Part shown: piece by piece, positions 59,300 through 64,000 of the stretch | Layout: every line of letters begins with the position of its first letter | How positions within the stretch are numbered: position 1 is the stretch's first letter | Source of the DNA: Ligustrum vulgare | Taxonomy: Eukaryota > Streptophyta > Magnoliopsida > Lamiales > Oleaceae | Direction: 5' to 3' | Assembly (NCBI GenBank): GCA_963555705.1 | Contig: OY743176.1 | Coordinates: 39,850,497 to 39,914,496 of the forward strand | Length of the DNA stretch: 64,000 bases | Program-made: the position numbers and the translations under genes | Notes under the pieces: generated by a model | What the model saw: only the letters and a program-made list of their open reading frames with translations | Told to the model about the DNA's origin: nothing | Databases searched by the model: none

Positions 59300-59658
59300 T
59301 TTCTTTGTCTTTCAATTTTTTAGAATTAAAAGAGTCCTAACTAAAATGGTGGTTTTTGGTGGTGGAGGTGCATCGGAATTTTGATGGTTTCGATGGTGGT
59401 TTTTAAGAGATCATGGTGATGGTGCGTCAGAGAGTGGTGGCCGCGGTGGTGCTCCGGTGGTGGTGGTCGGAGGTCGTGATGATAAGGTTGGGCGGCACCT
59501 ACAATGGTGAAATGGGATCTGGGGTTGAGAGGTGGCCAGGTGGGTAGATAAAATCATTTAATTTTAATATATATAATATATTATTTATCACCTGATTTTT
59601 GGATTTTTTTAACTTATATCTTAAAATTGAAATTGTGAGCAAATACCTTATATATGTA

Positions 59659-59660
<2 letters not shown>
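59300..59660. other. GGTGGT-rich tract
   Basis: 59340-59500 is rich in GGTGGTGG, without a convincing gene. It is similar in character to 44925-45190. Confidence 0.5.

Positions 59661-59663
<3 letters not shown>

Positions 59664-59716
<53 letters not shown>
59664..59716. repeat. (CT)n microsatellite
   Basis: About 26 dinucleotides. The Arg/Glu minus-strand ORF and the Ser/Leu plus-strand ORF across it are artefacts. Confidence 0.95.
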
Positions 59717-59719
<3 letters not shown>

Positions 59720-61303
59720 AGAACTAACCGAATCTCTCTTTTTTGTGAGTCCACTGTCCGGCACCTGTCCCCTTTCATGGCTGGACTCCGTCGAATGCCC
59801 CTCTGTGGTCAAATCGAGCCTCCGTCTCGGTGCTATCTGTGTAGTCTCTGTTCGGTGATTTCTTGGTGAATCAGTGGTGGTTCTTGGGTTGCCTTGAAGT
59901 GTTCTTCTGGCCGATTTCTTGTGGTGTTGCCTTTCGTGGATATTGGGCAGATTATGAGCCATCGAGTTCATCCTAATATGGCTATTGATTGTGCAATTAC
60001 ATGGAGTTATTTCAACCTCTCTATATAATTGCATTCATATTGTTTCAATTCATTTGTCAATCCAATTGCTCATTTGTGTTTAACCTTGATTTCTTTGTGT
60101 ATTTGCGAGATTATTTATCATTCGCTATTGACCGCACAGTTTGCCCAGCCGTGACACACCGGCAGGTGAAGAAAATATCCGAATCAAGAAAATGCTTGAC
60201 AGAAAGAATCAATACGTCTTAATTATTTCATTAACTAATTATATTTAATGCAATGCATGGCAAGGCAAGATATGACTAGACAACCCCCTAATTGCCATTA
60301 ACATTTGTAAGATAGCTTTAAACAGTAAGATGTCATGTAGAGTTAAGCACATAAGTCCAAACACATTTGCACACTAAGTCACCAGATCATTGGATAAACC
60401 AAAAGCTGGAGATGGAAATTTATAGGTAATAATACTGATGTTTTTTGAGTAATGATGAAAAAAATTCAGAAAGAATGTAGAGTGTTGCATTAAAAAAAAT
60501 TCATAGAGAATAAAATTTTAGTTTGCTTTTGTTTAAAGGCAAGGGAGATAAGCCAAGACCAGCAAATGGAAACATGTAAACGGGCAGTTGCTAGTTTGCT
60601 GTCACAAATGGTAACTTTCATATTCAAATTCCAAAAGCCTGTTAGGGATAAAATAGAGTTTTGAGATGCAGACGTTTGATCAAGTTCATTCGTCAACATT
60701 AGACAGCTTCAACTCGTAATATACATCCTTACAATGAAAAAATAGTTCCATTAGTCTTGATGTCTGTTTGTTTCTAATTAAAAATCACATTTTTATCAAA
60801 GTCAAAGTTAATAACCAATCACAACCATATATTTTATGGGTCTCACAACTTTTGAACCATAGTCCATACATCTCATCAAATTTTATCAAAATTCGCTAAA
60901 AAATTGGTTTTAATCTCCATCAAACATGGGCTTAATACACAATCGATAAAGGCTATAACCACCGAAATTGCATGTTATATTTCGAAATCTACAACTTTAA
61001 AGACTGTCAACTATATTTTGGTTCTGGTGATTGAGGATCTTCCAACACACTGTTTTAACCACTCATCATTTATGCTGAAAGTTCCCATTAAAATCCACAA
61101 ACATATTGACCTCAAGATTTCAAATGAAATGCGGGGTTCAAATGAAGGGCAGAAGAGTATCTTTGGTTTGACACAGGCTACACGAGGGGCGAATATGACA
61201 GATACTCTATTTGGTCAGCAAAAATAGATATCTCAAGAAATCAGATTATGAGCAAGAGGTAACAAATATCTGTGAAGAATAAAAATATCCATTTATCCAC
61301 TAG
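59717..61303. other. Unassigned 1.6 kb
   Basis: It is less AT-rich just after the CT run (59720-59990), where a transcript leader is possible, but there is no convincing frame. The 107-residue frame at 60904-61227 shows no known domain. No RNA gene seen. Confidence 0.4.
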
Positions 61304-61311
61304 TGCCCTAT

Positions 61312-61492
61312 CAGAGCCGTACCTGTAATTTTGTAGACCTGAAACAAACAGTTGTTTTTCGAGATATAGGCCCTGGGCTTTACGGGGGTTCCCCGAAAAA
61401 AAAAAATTTAAGAAAAAAAAAAAAAAAAGGGCCCATAAGCTAGTGGGCCCTGAAGCAAGGGCTTCATCATCATCAAGGCAGGTCCGGGCCTG
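61312..61492. mobile_element. hAT-type MITE (181 bp), TSD TGCCCTAT
   Basis: Ends are CAGAGCCGTACCTG and CAGGTCCGGGCCTG (an inverted pair with three mismatches). TGCCCTAT is duplicated exactly at 61304-61311 and 61493-61500. Internal poly-A runs at 61399-61427. It lies about 0.9 kb upstream of the LAZY1 start codon. Confidence 0.9.
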
Positions 61493-61500
61493 TGCCCTAT

Positions 61501-62100
61501 GTAGCCTATGGTACCATTATCTTGTAAATGAATACATACGAAGAGAAATATTTGCTGCTGTGCAAATCTGATGTAGAACAAATGGCTGTGTGGATCGAAG
61601 AAGAATTGAATCGAAAGGAACTAGACCACAATTTGCGATTTGGTGTCCGACCTCCGTTTCGGGCCCATAATATGTCTATTCTGGGTGTCTCGACGAGACG
61701 AAGTGAACTCACTACTTGCTGTGATATATGATGAATTTTGTGCATTCAAGCACACTTAGGATTTCCTTTATTTTAGTTTCCTTGTCCTACAAGAATTAGG
61801 ATTTTTCCTTCTACCATAAAAGAAGGCTCTTGTAGACAAATTATTCATTTAGATTTTAATAAAAATTGTTGAGATTTCCTGTTTATTCTTGATGGATTCC
61901 AAAGTTGTGTTTTATCAAAGGATTTCGCTTGAATTCCTTGCTCCGTTCTGCGTCAAAATCCATTTACATCCTTTGTTTTGCATGAATGATAGTTTTCAAA
62001 TTAGCAGTTGCCGAGTGAAACGAGAGACAATTGTGTTCAGACAAAGATGAGAATTGACTAAAGTTCATATATATCAGCTCAACGCAACCAACTCCAAGAA
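61501..62100. other. LAZY1 upstream region
   Basis: It contains a 67-residue frame (61528-61731) without a recognised domain. A TAGGATTTCC ... CATAAAAGAAGGCTCTTGTAG ... AATAAAAATTG stretch (61755-61870) has the look of an LTR 3' part or a polyadenylation region. No core promoter can be fixed by eye. Confidence 0.35.
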
Positions 62101-62393
62101 AAAGTGTACCGTTATATCAAGTCCATTCCTCACCCGATGACACAATTGTCCACCATAATCTTGTACTTTTCTCAATGTTGTTCTCTCCATCAGTTCACCT
62201 AAGACTCACTCTTCTAGGACTCCAGGTGCTTCTATTTTTGAACAGGTATGTCGGTCTTTTCGAGTGCTAACTTTCCCTTTTTATTACTGATTCCTCCATG
62301 CAATATCTACATATTTCCCTTCAATACTAAACAATCTTCTTTTTCTGGGTAAAACTTGAACATCTCTGATCAATCATCAATACAGATTTCAAT
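62101..62393 (+). promoter_or_regulatory. Putative LAZY1 5' leader with intron
   Basis: A GT...AG pair could remove 62246-62385: donor GAACAG/GTATGT and acceptor ATACAG/ATTTC, leaving eight bases before the start codon. This is a prediction from splice signals only; transcript ends are not visible. Confidence 0.4.
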
Positions 62394-64000
62394 ATGAAGG
62401 TAAGTCGAAAATCAACAAAGCCTGCGTTCGGGTAATGTTTTATAACACACTATTATAATTATTTCAATTTCCAACACAACTTTTTAACAACACACATTTT
62501 TCAAAACCACTTTTTAACCACAAATTCTACCTCAAAAAAAAAAAAAAAAAAAATCAAACTAATGGCGGCTGGGTAGCTGCCGAACACAGGCTAAGTTGAT
62601 AAAAAAGAAGCAGCAATATTTCTAACTTCGATTTTAATGCAGTTACTAGGCTGGATGCACCGTAAGTTGAGGCAAAACAATACACAGTCAGTGAAGAATT
62701 TCACAACAGGTAACTTGATTTTCATTTTTTTGTCCTTCTTTTCTTTTCTTCTCTTCCTTCCCTCTTTGGAATCATTTAGAGGAGTGCAAATCTTATGCCA
62801 GCAATTGAGGACAATCTGTCATACTGTGATATATTTGAGGCATTTAATCGCCTTCAAAATATTGCGGAGAGCTTAACATGCTCCTGGGAAAGGTGGCGAA
62901 CAGATTAAAATCTAAGCTACATATGGAATTAAAGAATTATCAGGAGAAACCGACCCCTCAAAACTTGACATACCTGGATGAGTAGCGAGCAGCTTCCCTC
63001 CTTCCCAATAATTGTCATACATGAATGTTTTTGAAAATAATCTAACCGTTAACGAAAATATCATTTCATTTTGGATTTCAGAAAACGGCGTCTCAGTGCA
63101 GGCATTTTCTGATGAGCACTACTACTATCCAGACCCTGTCAAGACATTTTCACACTCGAATTTGAAGTTTCAAAAATCTTCAAATAAAATTGAATCCGAC
63201 AATTCAGAAGTCGCTATTCAAGAAGACTCATTTGATCCCTTTGGCTTTCTTGCAATTGGTACTTTTGGAGTGGAACTACTCAATACAGACCCTTCTACTC
63301 CAAGATTTACTGTGCCTTGTATAAATTTGACTAATGAAGAGACAGAGATAACAAACAATGACCTCGAGTTTATTAACTACGAGCTGGAGAAGTTTCTTGA
63401 AGCTGAAGAAAAAGAGATAGCTAATGACTCTTCAGAGAGGAGCAGTCAAGCAAGCATTATAACCCTCAGTAACAAGCAGATTGAAGGAGCGGATTCTGAG
63501 GCCGTGCCATGTCCACTGCAAAATTATCTCTTTGGCTCTTTAATTGAACCGACTGGGACTGGGACTGGGGTGGAGGCAAAAAAAGAAAAGACATCACTTG
63601 GGGAGCTTTTCAAGAGGAACGTTGATCCTGGCAGGAAATGTGATGAATCAGAGAAAGAAGCAAGGGGAAGATGCGTAAAACGTTTCATGAAGAAAATGTT
63701 CAACAACTTCCATTCCACAACAAGCAGCAGTACTGTTTCTTCCAAGGGAGATGCCGCTGAATCCATTTCAATTAAAAGGAAATTCTTTAAGGTCTGTAAC
63801 TCTTATTAACTCTCAATATTGGCTTCCATTTTTGCATATTAATGGCTCTCGGAATTTACCAAACAATAATATTAAACTGAAGTGGTTATAACACTTTTCA
63901 ATTGTGTTATAAGCAGACCCTAAAAGTGTTTTGCACCAAAGTTTACCCTGAAGAGATGACCACGAAACAGTTCATAAAGTTACAAAAAAGTAAGATAAAA
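62394..64000 (+). CDS. LAZY1: LAZY1 (IGT family gravitropism protein), 3' end outside window
   Basis: Coding exons: 62394-62399 (ATG AAG, then GTAAGT), 62643-62709, 63082-63791, 63917 to beyond 64000; phases agree at every junction. LAZY1 acts downstream of gravity sensing to steer lateral auxin flow in shoots, setting branch and tiller angle. Exons 1-2 give the diagnostic N-terminus MKLLGWMHRKLRQN. Exon 3 holds the IGT-type motif FGFLAIGTFG followed by an acidic helix (FINYELEKFLEAEEKEI), then SQASIITLSNKQIEG, CPLQNYLFGS, KTSLGELFKR and a basic stretch (RCVKRFMKKMF). Exon 4 begins TLKVFCTKVYPEE and turns Lys-rich. 289 residues are visible; family members are near 350-400, so the C-terminal EAR-like end lies outside. 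A start at 63012 would be false: 63012-63081 is intron 2. No damaging change seen. Confidence 0.92.
62420..62591. mobile_element. Tourist-like MITE in LAZY1 intron 1
   Basis: Termini GCCTGCGTTCGG and CCGAACACAGGC are inverted matches with one mismatch. The pairing extends outward (ATCAACAA ... AAGTTGAT). It is related to 12682-12838 in terminus and in the internal ACCACTTTTTAACCACAAATT phrase. A 20-base A run lies inside. Flanks AAA/TAA suggest a decayed 3-bp duplication. It ends 51 bp before the exon 2 acceptor junction. Confidence 0.75.

Noticed and set aside
59648..60034. 128-residue minus-strand ORF with Arg/Glu repeats
   Set aside because: It is driven by the (CT)n microsatellite, with no conserved sequence outside it.
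62637..62876. 79-residue ORF starting MQLLGWMHRKLRQNN
   Set aside because: It reads through the intron 1 acceptor and into intron 2 past the donor at 62710. Only 62643-62709 is coding.
63012..63081. ATG at 63012 as LAZY1 start
   Set aside because: It is intronic. The acceptor at 63080-63081 joins in phase to exon 2, which encodes the conserved MKLLGWMHRKLRQN start, and residues before 63082 match nothing in the family.

Overview
The window is plant nuclear DNA, almost certainly from a eudicot. It is AT-rich, packed with long terminal repeats (LTRs), MITEs, Helitron and LINE debris, and holds one clearly functional gene at its right edge. That gene is a LAZY1 orthologue (IGT family, shoot gravitropism and branch angle), read from its exon structure. 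The species cannot be fixed from the sequence; nothing here is bacterial or organellar.

Layout. 1-10167 is a four-level nest of LTRs. Fragment C is the host. Solo LTR B (target-site duplication, TSD, ATTAT) sits in C, solo LTR A-outer (TSD CTAAG) sits in B, and a further solo LTR (TSD CAGAT) sits in A-outer. 10570-11480 carries a minus-strand gene fragment with an acidic reading frame and one well-bounded exon. 11815-14640 is a decayed minus-strand endogenous pararetrovirus (Caulimoviridae) broken by MITEs. 15550-16190 is a dispersed repeat with a second copy at 46310-46900. 16350-22085 is a minus-strand gypsy-like element with a gag-like reading frame split by a 941-bp hAT element. Its LTR arm forms a ~1-kb inverted repeat with a second LTR arm ending at 23464.

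24826-39781 is bounded by two ~174-bp copia-type LTRs with matching ATATA flanks. It reads on the minus strand and has no recognisable gag-pol. It was invaded by another family-A solo LTR (27849-31863, TSD ATACC) and by Helitrons, one with the C-terminal end of a Pif1-like helicase. 40480-42753 is a LINE with ORF1 and an endonuclease domain, cut off before its reverse transcriptase. 42754-43963 looks like another LTR. 43970-46170 holds a possible second pararetrovirus scrap.

48130-57640 is a minus-strand Athila-type gypsy element (3' LTR, non-coding tail, protease and gag remnants). A compact plus-strand LTR element, 53809-57481 (TSD AATCA), is inserted in it. That element has a tRNA-iMet primer site, a polypurine tract and a protease-like ORF but no reverse transcriptase. 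57655-58066 is the 3' end of a copia element. 58400-61300 is mostly unassigned, with simple repeats.

The LAZY1 gene starts at 62394 with a 6-nt first coding segment and runs off the window in exon 4. A 181-bp hAT MITE lies upstream and a Tourist-like MITE lies in intron 1. No operon-like co-function exists here: apart from LAZY1 the window is an archive of nested transposition.
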